Source: JASHVB01 sp035508435 (GTDB taxonomy: Bacteria > Pseudomonadota > Alphaproteobacteria > Acetobacterales > Acetobacteraceae). From it: a DNA stretch of 64,000 nt. Below, in pieces: positions 25,170 to 33,793 of the stretch. The DNA lies in assembly GCA_035508435.1 (NCBI GenBank), contig DATJNA010000164.1, positions 1-64,000 on the forward strand, given 5' to 3'. The translations under genes and the position numbers were made by a program. The notes under the pieces were generated by a model that was given only the letters and a program-made list of their open reading frames with translations, ran no database searches and was not told the origin of the DNA. Within the stretch, counting starts at the first letter, position 1. Each line of letters starts with the position of its first letter.

Positions 25170-25685
25170 ATGGCGATGAACGATCCCGCCGTCACCGACC
25201 TGCTGAACCGGCTGCGCAACCGCTTCTTCGGCAAGTATCGCGGCACCGTCACCGATGTCGACGCCTCGACGCTGCGCATCAAGGCCGAAGTACCGGCGGT
25301 GCTGGGCAGCGTGCCGACGGGTTGGTGCATGGCCTGCGTGCCCTATGCCGGCCCTAACGTCGGCATCGCCTTCCTGCCGGAAGTCGGCGCCGGCGTCTGG
25401 ATCGAATTTGAGGGCGGCGATGTGTCCTATCCGATCTGGAGCGGCTGCTATTGGCGTGACGGCGAGCCGCCAGCGGATGCAACGCCGACGGTGAAGGCAA
25501 TCGTGACCGCCGGCGGCAGCAAGCTGCTGATCGACGACCATGCCAAGACCATCACCATCAGCGACAGCAACAACAATTCGGTGACCCTCGACAACAGCGG
25601 CGTCACCCTGACGCGCGGCAGCAGCACCGTCGCGATCGGCGACTCCGAAGTGAACGTCAACAACGGCGCGCTGGAGGTAATGTGA
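25170..25685 (+). CDS. Spike protein (baseplate assembly protein V-like)
   Basis: A 171-aa protein with the gpV/gp5 OB-fold: YRGTVTDVDASTLRIKAEVPAVLG, GIAFLPEVGAGVWIEFEGGDVSYPIWSGCYW, then a short triplex beta-helix of regular repeats (KTITISDSNNNSVTLDNSGVTL and GSSTVAIGDSEVNVNNG). The start could be ATG 25170 or, with better ribosome spacing from AGGGGA, ATG 25176. It makes the membrane-piercing needle on which the PAAR-like tip sits. Confidence 0.92.
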   Translation: MAMNDPAVTDLLNRLRNRFFGKYRGTVTDVDASTLRIKAEVPAVLGSVPTGWCMACVPYAGPNVGIAFLPEVGAGVWIEFEGGDVSYPIWSGCYWRDGEPPADATPTVKAIVTAGGSKLLIDDHAKTITISDSNNNSVTLDNSGVTLTRGSSTVAIGDSEVNVNNGALEVM

Positions 25686-25686
25686 C

Positions 25687-26016
25687 ATGCCGGCATTGCT
25701 GAATACCTCCAGCACGCTGATGTGCCCGCATGGCGGCACGGTGCAGATCATTTCCAGCAACACCCAAACCCAGGTCGGCGGCGCCTACGCAGCGCTGGCG
25801 TCAGACACGTTCGTGATCGCCGGCTGCCCGTTCATGATGGGCACAGTGCCGAGCCCCTGTGTGCAGGTGAACTGGGTGCAGCCGGCGGCGCGCAGCAAGG
25901 TCGGCGGCAATTTCACGCTGACCGAAGCAAGTGTCGGGCTCTGCGTCGCAGCCACCCAGGCACCGCAAGGACCGGTGACGATCGTCGTCGCGCAACCGCA
26001 GGTCAACGGGCAGTAA
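25687..26016 (+). CDS. PAAR-like spike-tip protein
   Basis: A 109-aa protein with MCPHGGTVQIISS near the start and IAGCPFMMGTVPSPCVQVNWV in the centre, the pattern of PAAR-like (DUF4280-type) proteins in which His/Cys residues bind a metal at the apex. It begins one base after the spike stop and is followed by gp25, so it is the sharpened tip of the spike. No toxin extension is fused to it. Confidence 0.82.
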   Translation: MPALLNTSSTLMCPHGGTVQIISSNTQTQVGGAYAALASDTFVIAGCPFMMGTVPSPCVQVNWVQPAARSKVGGNFTLTEASVGLCVAATQAPQGPVTIVVAQPQVNGQ

Positions 26017-26021
26017 CGCCG

Positions 26022-26402
26022 ATGGTCGCACGCACCGACTACGCTTTTCCGTTCCGCATCGACCCCGCCTCCGGCCAGGCCGGGCAGGCAACCTATGCCG
26101 CGCATGTCGAGCAAATGATCTGGCAGGTGCTGATGACCGCGCCTGGCGAGCGTGTCTGTCTGCCCGGCTTCGGCTGCGGCCTGCGCCGGGTACTGTTCTC
26201 GCCGAATTCCGATGCCCTGCAGGCCACCACGCAGCTCCTCATCATGCAGAATCTGAATCGCTGGCTCGGCAATCAGATCACGGTGCAGTCGGTGACGGTA
26301 ACCAGCGGCGACGGCGGTGATTACTCCACGCTGAATGTGCAGATCGCCTACACTCTGTTGGAGACGCAGTCGCCCCAGCTCACGCAGATCCAGGTGACCT
26401 GA
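26022..26402 (+). CDS. Baseplate wedge protein, gp25-like
   Basis: A 126-aa gp25/GPW-family protein. It has AAHVEQMIWQVLMTAPGERVCLPGFGCGLRRVLF, containing the conserved EPR-like core region of the lysozyme-like baseplate protein, and IAYTLL at the C-terminal strand. It initiates the sheath from the baseplate. The ATG at 26022 is five bases after the PAAR-like stop. Confidence 0.93.
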   Translation: MVARTDYAFPFRIDPASGQAGQATYAAHVEQMIWQVLMTAPGERVCLPGFGCGLRRVLFSPNSDALQATTQLLIMQNLNRWLGNQITVQSVTVTSGDGGDYSTLNVQIAYTLLETQSPQLTQIQVT

Positions 26403-26403
26403 G

Positions 26404-28905
26404 ATGGCCTCGATCAATCGCCGCAACCTGGTGATTGTGTCGCCGACGCTGAACGGCATCGACTTCGTCGAGATCGCCAACAGCGCGCAGACGATATTGG
26501 TCGTGCATTTCCTGAACGCCGTGCCGGTGGCCGGCACGCTGCCCGCGCCCCCCACCATCACCGGCGGCGACACGATCCCCAGCGTCGCCGTATTGCCGAT
26601 CCAGCCACACGACTGGGGCATCGACGGTACGCATGTCACGCTGACATTGCATGTCAATGCGCCCGGCGATTTTTCCACCTACACGCTGACCCTCGCCACG
26701 CCGTCGCTGCCCTGCCCCGCGCTCGATACGTTCTTTGCCACCGTTCAGTTCTCGTTCAAGGCGCTGTGCCCATCGGACATCGATTGTGAAACGCCGCCGC
26801 CGGTGTGTCCGCCGTCTCCCGCCACGCTGCCGCCGATCGACTACCTGTCAAAGGACTTCCTGAGCTTCCGGCAGGCGCTGCTGGACTTCTCCTCGGTGCA
26901 GTACCCCGGTTGGCAGGAACGTTCCGAGGCCGATCTCGGCATCGTGCTGCTGGAAGCGATGGCCGCGGTCGCCGACGACCTGAGCTACACGCAGGACCGC
27001 GTGGCGGCGGAGGCAACGCTGACCACGGCGACACAGCGCCGCTCCGTCGTCCGCCACGCGCGGCTGGTCGATTACGAGCCGGCGCCGGCGCTGTCCGCCC
27101 AGACCGTCCTGCAATTCGATGTCCGGCCGGGGTCGGCGATGACCGTCATCCCCTTCGGCGTCCGCGCGGTGGCACAGGCGGCAGACGGCTCACCGATCGT
27201 GTTTGAAACCGGCCCAAGCCTGCTGGGCCGTCTTTCCAATCCGCCCACCCCGCCGCCGCCACCCGCCAGCGCGCTATGGAACGGAGTGCAGGCGAGAGAA
27301 GGCATCAAGCCCTACTGGTTCGACGACAGCACGCAGTGCCTGCCCGCCGGCGCCACCAGCATGTACGTGCTCGGGCGCGGCTACAATTTCCAACCCAACC
27401 AACTGCTGCTGATCGAGACGAATGTCGGGCCGGGGCAGCCACCGCAACGCCAGGTCGTGCAATTGCTCGACCGCGGCGCGCCCCAGGGGCCATGGGCGAC
27501 CGAGCTGTGCGACCTGGTGGTGACGCGTGCCGCGCCGGATGCGCCGGGCTCCCCGCCGCCGTGGTTCGCCTGCGTCACGTCGCCGCCCAGCCAGCACCCG
27601 CCGACGGCGGTGACCCAGATCATGTGGGCGAGCACGGGCGCCCTGCTGGTGGCGCGCGACCAGGCGAACACGACGGTCTCGGGCAATCTGGTTGCCGCGA
27701 GCCAGGGTCTGACGGTCACCGATGAGGCCTTCACCGTTATGCCCGCGGCGGGCGCCCTCGCAACCCCGGCGATCGTTCGCATCGGTCCGCGCCACACCAA
27801 TCCGGATGGCAGCGTCGGCGAGGCGGTGCCGCAGTACCTGCACACGCTGGCCGCCGGCACCTTGGCATGGCTGCCGGCGCCGCCGAACACGGCTCTGGAC
27901 GAGAACTATCCGCAGCCGGAGATCGTGCTGCAGGACGCCGGCGGGCAGGTGTGGACGTGGTTCCGCCGATTGCTCGATGCCGGGCCGTTCGAGCAAGCCT
28001 ACACCATCGATCCCGGCCTGTGGCGTCTTCTGCAGACCAGTTCGAGCGGCGCCGCGCAATTCGACTATGACGGCGACAATGGTGACACGCTGCGCTTCGG
28101 CGATGGCGATTTCGGGCTGATCCCGGCCGACGGCACCGCGTTCGGCGTCACCTACCGTGTCGGCGCCGGCGGCGCCGGCAACGTTGCCGCCGCGACGATC
28201 GTGCGGATCGACAGCGGGCAGACGCTGGCGGTGGGGCTGACCGCCGTGCGCAATCCGCTGGCCGCCACCGGCGGCGCCGACGCGGAGACGCTCCAGCACG
28301 TGCGGCGGATCGCGCCGCTCGCCTTCACCCAGCCGCTGCAGCGCGCGGTGATCCCGCAGGACTACGAGGCGATCGCCGCGACACAGCCCTGGGTGCGCCG
28401 CGCCGATACCAACTTCCGCTGGACCGGAAGCTGGCTCACCGTGTTCACAGCCCCCGATCCGGCGGGTAGCACCACCGTTGCTCCTGATCAGCGCGCCAGC
28501 CTCGCCACCTTGCTGAACCGCTGCCGCATGGCCGGCTACGAGAGCTACGTCCCGGACCCGACCTATGTCTCGGTCGATGTCTTGGTACAGCTCTGCGTCC
28601 TGCCCACGGTGTTCCGCGCTGATGTTGAGACGGCGGTGCTGGCGGCGTTGACGGCGTTCTTCGCGCCCGATGCGTTCACCTTTGGCCAGGCACTGGAACG
28701 CAGCGTGCTGGAGGCAGCGGTGCAAGCGGTGCCCGGCGTCGCCGGCATCCTGTGTCTCGAAAGCCGGGTGCGCGGCCGCTCGCCCATCTTCACCGAAATG
28801 CCGGACCAGATCGTGGTCGCCACCGACCAGATCATCCGCTGCAATAACGATCCGAGCGCGCCGGAGCGCGGCTCTATCACCGTGCAGGCGACGGGGGGCA
28901 AATGA
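26404..28905 (+). CDS. Baseplate J-like protein (gp6 / Afp11-like), first copy
   Basis: An 833-aa protein. Residues 1-140 form an extra beta-rich N-terminal domain with a Cys/Pro-rich linker (CETPPPVCPPSPATLPP). YLSKDFLSFRQALLDF and the segment ERSEADLGIVLLEAMAAVADDLSYTQDRVAAEA (about 175-205) are the J-family wedge core. ATGGADAETLQHVRRIAPLAFTQPLQRAVIPQDYEAIA and a C-terminal pair of alpha/beta units follow. It builds the wedge ring that holds the hub until firing. The stop overlaps the next start by four bases. Confidence 0.93.
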   Translation: MASINRRNLVIVSPTLNGIDFVEIANSAQTILVVHFLNAVPVAGTLPAPPTITGGDTIPSVAVLPIQPHDWGIDGTHVTLTLHVNAPGDFSTYTLTLATPSLPCPALDTFFATVQFSFKALCPSDIDCETPPPVCPPSPATLPPIDYLSKDFLSFRQALLDFSSVQYPGWQERSEADLGIVLLEAMAAVADDLSYTQDRVAAEATLTTATQRRSVVRHARLVDYEPAPALSAQTVLQFDVRPGSAMTVIPFGVRAVAQAADGSPIVFETGPSLLGRLSNPPTPPPPPASALWNGVQAREGIKPYWFDDSTQCLPAGATSMYVLGRGYNFQPNQLLLIETNVGPGQPPQRQVVQLLDRGAPQGPWATELCDLVVTRAAPDAPGSPPPWFACVTSPPSQHPPTAVTQIMWASTGALLVARDQANTTVSGNLVAASQGLTVTDEAFTVMPAAGALATPAIVRIGPRHTNPDGSVGEAVPQYLHTLAAGTLAWLPAPPNTALDENYPQPEIVLQDAGGQVWTWFRRLLDAGPFEQAYTIDPGLWRLLQTSSSGAAQFDYDGDNGDTLRFGDGDFGLIPADGTAFGVTYRVGAGGAGNVAAATIVRIDSGQTLAVGLTAVRNPLAATGGADAETLQHVRRIAPLAFTQPLQRAVIPQDYEAIAATQPWVRRADTNFRWTGSWLTVFTAPDPAGSTTVAPDQRASLATLLNRCRMAGYESYVPDPTYVSVDVLVQLCVLPTVFRADVETAVLAALTAFFAPDAFTFGQALERSVLEAAVQAVPGVAGILCLESRVRGRSPIFTEMPDQIVVATDQIIRCNNDPSAPERGSITVQATGGK

Positions 28906-31568
28906 GCGCCACGACGTCCCCGCCACCCGCTGCCTCGCCCTGCCCTTGCACTGGTGGCAGTTTTCCGATCGTCGTCTACAACGCGCCGGCGCAGCCGACG
29001 ATCAGCTATCGCTGGGGCGACTACACCGGCTTCCGCGCCGCGCTGCTGCAGCCTGCCGCGGCGCCGCCGCTGCCCGCCGAGACCGAACTCAGCCAACCGG
29101 GCGGCGCACAGATATGGCGCCCCACCGCCGGCAGCGGCGACCTGGCGCTGCAGGTCGCCGAGTGGTGGGCTTATCTCGCCGACATCCTGACCCTCTACGC
29201 CGAGCGGGCGGCCAATCAGGCCTATATCCGAACCGCCGATCTGCCCGAGAGCCTGCCGCGGCTGGTGCCGCTGCTGGGCTACCGGCCATCCCCGGCGATC
29301 GGCGCCCACGTGACCCTCGCCGGGCTGGTCCGCGGCCCGCGCCCGGTGACGCTGCCGCAGGGGCTGCAAGTGCAGAGCAAGCCCGGGCCCGGCCAGCAGC
29401 CGCAGATCTTCGAGCTCAGCGCGACGACGGTGATCCAGCCAGTTCCGCCCGTGGCAACCGTGCCGCTGACCACGCCGATACCGGCACTGACCGCCGGCCA
29501 GACCACCGCGCAGGTATTGCTCTCGGGCCAACCGCGCAATCTGAAGGTTGGCGATGAGGTCCTGTTGCTTGGCAGCGGCTGGAACGGCACCGACGGTACC
29601 TACGCCATCGGCAGCGTCACCGTGATCGGCCCGGCGCCCGGCGGCACCAGCGTGGCTTTCAACATCACCGCTGCGGGCGGGGGCACCGGCAGTTCCGGGG
29701 CGGCCAACTGGCAACTACTGAAGGCGGCGTCGTCCGCCACGCTGTATCAGTACTTGTCCAGCCCGTTCTCGGCCTACGGCCAGTCGCAGACCTTCAAGGT
29801 CGAGGGCGGCGCCCGCGATGAGATGATTTCGTTGGGGAGCGGCAGCGGCCTCGGGACGCTCGGCTCCGGTGGTATCAACCTCGGTGGGCTGACCTTCGTT
29901 GCGACCGGCGTCCTCGCGAGCGATGTCCACCTCGCCTCGATCGTGCGCAGCATCGCGCCGGGCGATGTGATCCTGGTCGAGAATCCGACCGCCGGCAGCA
30001 GCACCACGCCGGTGCCCGGTTTCGTCACCTCGGTGACCGAGGTGATCTACAACGCGAATAACCCGAGCGATCCCACCACCTGGCCGCCCGCCGGCTCGCC
30101 GCCCAACACGACGCAGCCGGCGGTGCCGATCCCGCACACCGTGGTGAACTTCAATACGACCGCGACGATCGCCGGCGACGCGTCCACGCTGATCGTGCGC
30201 TATGGCTACGCGCCGGTCGGCACACTGATCGATCCGCCGCAGGCCGGTGCGCCGGTCACCGGCGCGGTGCCGGTCGGCACCGTGATGCTCCAGCCCGCCG
30301 GCCTCAGCGCAGCCGGCCTTAGTGCGGGCGCGTCCTTGCTCGTGGCGGATGCGAATGGCGACGGCGCCACGGCGACGCTTGGTACTTCCGGCGTGGTCAC
30401 AGTCGATCCGGCCGCGCCGGCGCTGGTCCCGCCATTGCAGGTGTTCAGCAATTTGCTCGCCTTCACCCGCGGCAAGACCATCGCGCGGGAAGCGCTGGGC
30501 AGCGGCAATCCCGCCGTCGCCGGCCAGGACTTCACCTTGCAGAATGCCCCCGTCACCTACCTCGCCGACCAACCGGGCCGGTCGGGTCCAGGCTACAGCA
30601 GCACGATCACCCTCTGGGTCAATGGCGTGCAGTGGACCGAGGTGCCGAACTTTTACGGCCAGGGCCCCACCGCCCAGGTGTTCGTCACCCAGGAGGACAC
30701 CTCCGGCAACACCCATGTGCTCGGCGGCGATGGCGTCAACGGCGCACGATTCCCCAGCGGGACCGGCAATATCGTTGCCAGCTACCGCACCGGCTCCGGC
30801 GTTGCTCTGCCGCCGCCTGCCTCGATCTCGGTGCTGCTGCAGCCGCAGCCAGGGCTGCAGGCGCTGGCGAACCCGGTGCCGCCCTATGGTGGCGCCGATG
30901 CCGCCTCAGCGTCCGACCTTCGCCAGCTCGCGCCACTCAGCGTGCTGACCTTCGGTCGCGCGGTGTCGGTCGACGACTACGCCGCGATCGCCGCCGCCAC
31001 CCCTGGAGTCGCCCGCGTCAGTGCCGCCTATGCGTTCGACTCCGATCAGCAGCGGCCGGTGGTCACGCTATGGGTCGGCGACGATGCCGGCGCCGTCACT
31101 GCCGCCCAGACGGCGATCGCGCCGATCTCCGACCCGAACAGGCCAATCACGATCAAGCCGGCCAACCCGGTTCAGATCAGCATCTCGCTGACCTATGTGC
31201 GCGACCCGCGTTACCAGGACGCGACTGTTCTGGCGGCGCTGCACAAGGCGCTCGCCGACCCAGCAGCCGGATTGTTCGGCAGCAACGTCGTGCAGATCGG
31301 CCAGGCGTTCTACGACAGCCAGATCTACGCCGCATGCCTCGCCGTGCCGGGGGTACAGGCGGTGCACAGCCTGCAGGTCACGGTCGGGCCACCCCCCAAG
31401 GTGTATTACTTCTGGCAGCTCTCCTCGGCCTGGGTCGGCGGCCTGCGCCTCCCCCTCCAGCCCGTTGGTGCCTGCACCGGCCATCGCTACACGCCCGGCC
31501 CGGACGGATTCTTCGTGCTCCACGACACCCCGGCGACCCTGCAACTGAACGGGGTTGCGGGCACATGA
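28902..31568 (+). CDS. Baseplate J-like protein (Afp12-like), second copy
   Basis: An 888-aa second wedge protein. The N terminus has SYRWGDYTGFRAALLQ, then VAEWWAYLADILTLYAERAANQAYIRTADLPESLPRL, the wedge core. A long beta-rich insertion occupies about residues 180-520. The conserved C-terminal J segments are YGGADAASASDLRQLAPLSVLTFGRAVSVDDYAAIAAATPGVARV and LTYVRDPRYQ. The final LQLNGVAGT strand precedes an overlapping start (ATGA) for the gpI-like gene. Confidence 0.93.
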   Translation: MSATTSPPPAASPCPCTGGSFPIVVYNAPAQPTISYRWGDYTGFRAALLQPAAAPPLPAETELSQPGGAQIWRPTAGSGDLALQVAEWWAYLADILTLYAERAANQAYIRTADLPESLPRLVPLLGYRPSPAIGAHVTLAGLVRGPRPVTLPQGLQVQSKPGPGQQPQIFELSATTVIQPVPPVATVPLTTPIPALTAGQTTAQVLLSGQPRNLKVGDEVLLLGSGWNGTDGTYAIGSVTVIGPAPGGTSVAFNITAAGGGTGSSGAANWQLLKAASSATLYQYLSSPFSAYGQSQTFKVEGGARDEMISLGSGSGLGTLGSGGINLGGLTFVATGVLASDVHLASIVRSIAPGDVILVENPTAGSSTTPVPGFVTSVTEVIYNANNPSDPTTWPPAGSPPNTTQPAVPIPHTVVNFNTTATIAGDASTLIVRYGYAPVGTLIDPPQAGAPVTGAVPVGTVMLQPAGLSAAGLSAGASLLVADANGDGATATLGTSGVVTVDPAAPALVPPLQVFSNLLAFTRGKTIAREALGSGNPAVAGQDFTLQNAPVTYLADQPGRSGPGYSSTITLWVNGVQWTEVPNFYGQGPTAQVFVTQEDTSGNTHVLGGDGVNGARFPSGTGNIVASYRTGSGVALPPPASISVLLQPQPGLQALANPVPPYGGADAASASDLRQLAPLSVLTFGRAVSVDDYAAIAAATPGVARVSAAYAFDSDQQRPVVTLWVGDDAGAVTAAQTAIAPISDPNRPITIKPANPVQISISLTYVRDPRYQDATVLAALHKALADPAAGLFGSNVVQIGQAFYDSQIYAACLAVPGVQAVHSLQVTVGPPPKVYYFWQLSSAWVGGLRLPLQPVGACTGHRYTPGPDGFFVLHDTPATLQLNGVAGT

Positions 31569-33766
31569 GCGGCATCGAGGACGGCTACGAGCAAGCCTAT
31601 GCCAACAAGTTCTGGGCACTGCTGCCCGAGGTGTACCGGGCGCAGGATACCGAGCAATACGGCGCCAACGGACCGCTGCGTGAACTGATCAACCGGATCG
31701 GCGCGCAGGCCGCCAATGTCCGGCGCAACATCGACCGGCTGTGGGAAGACCAGTCGATCGAGACCTGCGACGACTGGGTGATTCCTTACATCGGCGATCT
31801 GCTGGCAACCAATCTGGTGCCCGGCCTGGACGCTGCCGGCCAGCGGCTGGATGTCGCCAACACGATCTCCTACCGCCGGCGCAAGGGCACCGTGGCGGTG
31901 CTGGAGCAAATCGCCAGCAATATCACCGGCTGGGATGCCAAGGTGGTGGAATTCTTCCGTCGCCTCGGCCGCACCCGGCACGGCCTCGACCCCGCGATCG
32001 GCCAGCCGCTGCTGCCCGGCGATGCCATGGCGCAGTTGCAGCAGGCGGAGGGGCTGGTCGGCGCCGTCACCCGCACGGGCATTGGCGGCCTCGCCGACCT
32101 GCGCAACGTGTATGGCGCCAGCAACGCGGGCACCGCATTCGACGAATATTTCCACACCGCCGACCTTCGCGCCGGTTCCGGCACCACCGGGTGGTACAAC
32201 ATCCCGCAGCTCGGCGTGTTCCTGTGGCGGCTGCAAAGCTTCCTGGCCGGCCCGGTCACCCCCGTCCCGGTCCACGGCTGCCCAGATTGGTACACCTTCG
32301 ACCCGACGGGGCGCGACGTGCCGCTGTTTGCCGCGCGCCGCAGCGCCGACACCCTGGGTGACGGCTGGGTCTCGCCGCAGCCGGTGCAGCTTGCGACCCC
32401 GATCAGCCAGGCATTGCTCGACGCCAATGCCGCCGCCTATGCGCCGGCCACGGCAAACGCGTTGCTGCAGCAGAGCCAGCCGCTGCAACTCTATCCCAAT
32501 CCCGAGGTGATGACGGTGGAGCATGCCGCCACCGGCGTGGCGCTGCCAGCCGGATCGGTGCTGCTGCGCCCCCAGCGCGGCCGCTTCCGCGTCGATCCGT
32601 CGCCGCCGCCGGGGCCGGTAGTGGCGAAATACTGCTACGGTTTCGCCTCGCAGATCGGCGCCGGCCCGTACGACCGCCGGGTCGCTGGTGCGAGCATCCC
32701 GACGCCGGCGCCGGTGACTCAGGTGCAGGCCGCGACGCATGCGCTGAGCGTTGCCGGCGCCATCCCCGGCAAGGGCACGGTGGTCGTCGGCGGCAGCCTG
32801 ACCTGCGACGGCGCCGCCACGGTGCAGGTGACTGGGGCACTGACCTTGCAGGCGGCGATCCAGGCCTGCCCGCTGATCCGCCTGACGCAAGGCAGCAACT
32901 GGGTGATCCACGGCAACCCGGGCTCGTCCCTGGTGCTGGATGGGTTATTCGTCAGCGGCGGCGACGTCGTGCTGACCGGCAGTTTCGACACGGTCACGCT
33001 GAACTGCTGCACCTTCGATCCCGGCACTGAGGCCGCCCCCGGCCAGCTCGCCTCGCCGCCCGGCGGATTCGCGCTGTCGGCCGATCTGCGGCCGCTGCGG
33101 CCGACCAGGCTGTGGATCGAGGCGACCATCACCACCCTCAACGCCACACGCTGCATTCTGGGCGCGATCCGCACCCGCGCCGCCACCACCACGATCATGT
33201 CGCCGCCGCTCGGCCAGGCCGCCGTCGGCACGGTCACCACAGTGTCGCTCAGTGAGACCGTTGTGCAGGGACTGGCCGATGGCGATGACGGCACGGCGTT
33301 GCGTTTCTCGGACGGCACGGTGCAACTGAGCCGTTGCACCGTGCTGGGCCCGACGGTGCTGCACCGCGCCGATGTAAGCGAGAGCATCCTGCGCGACATC
33401 GCCCAGGTGGACGACACCCAGGACGGCTGCGTGCGGTTCAGTGCCTGGGCCGGCGGCAGCACGCTGCCGCGCAAGTACGAGAGCGTCAGCATTCCGGCGG
33501 GCGCCGGCTTGTTCACGTCCACCGATTTCGGCCAGCCCGGCTATGCGCAACTGCTGGCGAGTGCCGATGCCGCGATCCTGCCAGGGCAGCCCGCGCAGAC
33601 CACACCCGGCGCCCCGCCGCCGACCATCGTCGCCGGTGCCGCAGATGGTTCCGAAATGGGCTGCTTTGCCCGCGAAAAGGTGCCGCAGAAGCTGCGCGGC
33701 CTGCTGCTGAAATTCCGCGAATACATGCCGGCCGGCCTTGAGCCGGTACCGATCGTCGTCACCTGA
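31565..33766 (+). CDS. Tail protein I-like baseplate protein with C-terminal beta-helix
   Basis: A 733-aa protein starting at ATG 31565. The N-terminal about 230 residues match phage tail protein I (WALLPEVYRAQDTEQYGANGPLRELINRIG, then ETCDDWVIPYIGDLLAT and ANTISYRRRKGTVAVLEQIASNITGWDAKVVEFF), a wedge-assembly component. From about residue 420 to the end the sequence turns to regularly spaced short strands (LDGLFVSGGDVVLTGSFDTVTLNCCTF) typical of a right-handed parallel beta-helix. The long frame upstream to 30632 is a shadow of the J gene. Confidence 0.88.
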   Translation: MSGIEDGYEQAYANKFWALLPEVYRAQDTEQYGANGPLRELINRIGAQAANVRRNIDRLWEDQSIETCDDWVIPYIGDLLATNLVPGLDAAGQRLDVANTISYRRRKGTVAVLEQIASNITGWDAKVVEFFRRLGRTRHGLDPAIGQPLLPGDAMAQLQQAEGLVGAVTRTGIGGLADLRNVYGASNAGTAFDEYFHTADLRAGSGTTGWYNIPQLGVFLWRLQSFLAGPVTPVPVHGCPDWYTFDPTGRDVPLFAARRSADTLGDGWVSPQPVQLATPISQALLDANAAAYAPATANALLQQSQPLQLYPNPEVMTVEHAATGVALPAGSVLLRPQRGRFRVDPSPPPGPVVAKYCYGFASQIGAGPYDRRVAGASIPTPAPVTQVQAATHALSVAGAIPGKGTVVVGGSLTCDGAATVQVTGALTLQAAIQACPLIRLTQGSNWVIHGNPGSSLVLDGLFVSGGDVVLTGSFDTVTLNCCTFDPGTEAAPGQLASPPGGFALSADLRPLRPTRLWIEATITTLNATRCILGAIRTRAATTTIMSPPLGQAAVGTVTTVSLSETVVQGLADGDDGTALRFSDGTVQLSRCTVLGPTVLHRADVSESILRDIAQVDDTQDGCVRFSAWAGGSTLPRKYESVSIPAGAGLFTSTDFGQPGYAQLLASADAAILPGQPAQTTPGAPPPTIVAGAADGSEMGCFAREKVPQKLRGLLLKFREYMPAGLEPVPIVVT

Positions 33767-33793
33767 GCCTGCTGTCCCGCGAAGGACCCACCC

